From positions 1,351,657 through 1,415,656 of the forward strand of contig NW_019091374.1 of NCBI RefSeq assembly GCF_001949145.1: 64,000 nt of DNA, in the 5' to 3' direction. The position numbers and the translations under genes were made by a program. The notes beneath the pieces were generated by a model. That model did no database searches. It saw only the letters and a list, made by a program, of their open reading frames with translations, and had not been told where the DNA came from. The stretch comes from Acanthaster planci (lineage: Eukaryota; Echinodermata; Asteroidea; Valvatida; Acanthasteridae). This document shows positions 45,445-64,000 of this stretch, one piece after another. Position 1 is the first letter of the stretch; each line of letters starts with the position of its first letter.

Positions 45445-45548
45445 AGGAGTGGCAGGTCTTTGGCCACAGTGATTGTTATCACTTATACCTCTATATGCCC
45501 ATCTTGTATGTGATGAAAAAGAATTGGCATGAATAAACAATAATAATA
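45445..45548 (-). repeat. Interspersed repeat, minus copy of inverted pair
   Basis: This is the reverse complement of the 43609-43735 repeat (GGCCACAGTGATTGTTATCA, TGATGAAAAAGAATTGGCAT, AATAATAATATT tail). It abuts the palindromic element that starts at 45553. Confidence 0.75.
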
Positions 45549-45552
45549 TTAT

Positions 45553-45867
45553 TGTTACGCCCCAACTATAACATAAGTCCCAACTATAGTTGGGACATTC
45601 CCAACTGTAGTGCTGCAATGTGTCTCACACTTGACATAATTCATATACATGTAAAATGTGGCACTTCATCTGTTCATCTAGCCCTATGACCAATGACATG
45701 ACATTTGTAAACAATGACTTTGGCACATGCTGGGCACATCATGCACACAGGACCTCTCTGCTGTAGTTGGACCGGCCCAACTGTAGCACTCTAGTTGGGA
45801 CGGGCCCAACTATAGTTGGGACAGGCTCAACTATAGTTGGGACTGATGCTATAGTTGGGGCGTAACA
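45553..45867. mobile_element. 315-bp palindromic MITE with repeated CCCAACTATAGTTGGG
   Basis: The ends TGTTACGCCCCAACTATA and TATAGTTGGGGCGTAACA are inverted repeats with TTAT on both sides, a plausible 4-bp target duplication. Inside, the 16-bp perfect palindrome CCCAACTATAGTTGGG lies at 45579-45594 and 45805-45820, with a one-mismatch copy at 45826-45841 and half sites between. It has no coding capacity. Confidence 0.8.
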
Positions 45868-46411
45868 TTATCATATGAAACTCTTTCCACTTCCAGCACC
45901 TGTTTCCCAGTATTGATCTGACAAATTAGGCCCATTAAGCCCCTACCTTGATATGCTTAGGCTATCATGAGGTTCACATGCTTAGATGATGCTACATGTA
46001 TGTAAGTTATATCAACCATGAACCATGTCCAACTGTCATCATGGCTTGACATGATTCACGGTCATGATGCCTACCAATCACATTCGCAATGGTCAGATGG
46101 TAAATCAGCGGGAGTGATTTACGAGGAAAACATCAAGGAGCAAGATGGGCGTTTTCATGTTTGGCTCGCACTGTGGTCCGTGATCATCCATGCCATCATA
46201 TGTTGATAAACGCCCTGACATGTCTGAACCTTAACCCAAACATGATTGTCGGCTTCTATTATGTTTTTAATCACATGTGACCACTGCATGTGACTTGTAT
46301 TTTTTTAACGCATTGATTTATAACGCAACTCTGCTTGAGTCTGGGTTTCAGACAGACTATGCGTTGACAGCAAAATTATCCCTAGAAACAGACTATACAG
46401 GGCAAAAGTCA

Positions 46412-46419
46412 TGACGTCA
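46412..46419 (+). promoter_or_regulatory. CRE palindrome (TGACGTCA) upstream of WDR48 start
   Basis: A perfect 8-bp CREB/ATF site lies 13 bases upstream of the WDR48 ATG, inside ATGACGTCAT. Sites of this kind are typical of promoters near the transcription start. Its position fits a proximal promoter or 5'-UTR element, but no TATA box is evident and the transcription start is unknown. Confidence 0.55.
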
Positions 46420-46431
46420 TAAATGCGAAAC

Positions 46432-64000
<17,569 letters not shown>

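Larger units (their letters stand above)
42710..46411. other. Intergenic spacer between divergent OSBPL1A and WDR48
   Basis: The 3.7 kb between start codons includes any 5'-UTR exons. It contains a tandem duplication (43.71-44.41 kb), two inverted SINE heads, an inverted pair of a SINE/LINE tail (43.61 and 45.45 kb) and the palindromic 45.55-kb element. No TATA box or CpG-rich core stands out near 42.7 kb. Confidence 0.7.

Overview
The window is nuclear DNA from an animal. Two large spliced genes, with GT-AG introns and every phase consistent, sit in a sea of introns full of short DNA-transposon remnants, tRNA-derived SINEs and dispersed TGTACA-rich simple repeats. Together with the two N-gaps (414-424 and 23586-24187), this looks like a draft assembly of a marine invertebrate. 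I lean towards a deuterostome such as an echinoderm, but that is inference from repeat style and gene content, not proof. There are no prokaryotic features, CRISPR arrays or rRNA genes.

Left two-thirds (166-42709, minus strand): an OSBPL1A/ORP1L-type oxysterol-binding-protein-related gene. I could build 18 coding exons, 2,453 nt or 817 codons plus 2 nt, including a 42-nt microexon. In order they encode ankyrin repeats, a PH domain, a helical/coiled-coil segment, one or two FFAT-like VAP-binding motifs, and most of the lipid-transfer ORD with its EQVSHHPP signature. The last ~120 residues lie beyond base 1. A 19.8-kb intron (9058-28901) splits the ankyrin-PH half from the FFAT-ORD half and holds most of the mobile-element debris.

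Intergenic spacer (42710-46431): about 3.7 kb between the two divergent translation starts. It holds a ~370-bp tandem duplication, inverted tRNA-SINE copies and a 315-bp palindromic MITE-like element.

Right third (46432 to beyond 64000, plus strand): WDR48/UAF1 (p80), the WD40 activator of the USP1, USP12 and USP46 deubiquitinases. I could build 15 exons, 1,680 nt or 560 codons; the last ~100 residues lie beyond the window. A perfect CRE (TGACGTCA) sits just upstream of its ATG.

In mammals ORP1L sets late-endosome position and ER contacts (Rab7, VAP, cholesterol/PI4P). WDR48 was also described as the lysosome-associated protein p80. The head-to-head pair may therefore be functionally related, which is inference only. 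No undescribed multi-gene system is visible. The most novel-looking items are the FFAT region of ORP1L, a family of GGGTMATTCC-ended DNA elements, several long foldback elements, a perfect 26-bp hairpin with pre-miRNA-like geometry, and inverted repeats around WDR48 exons 12-13.
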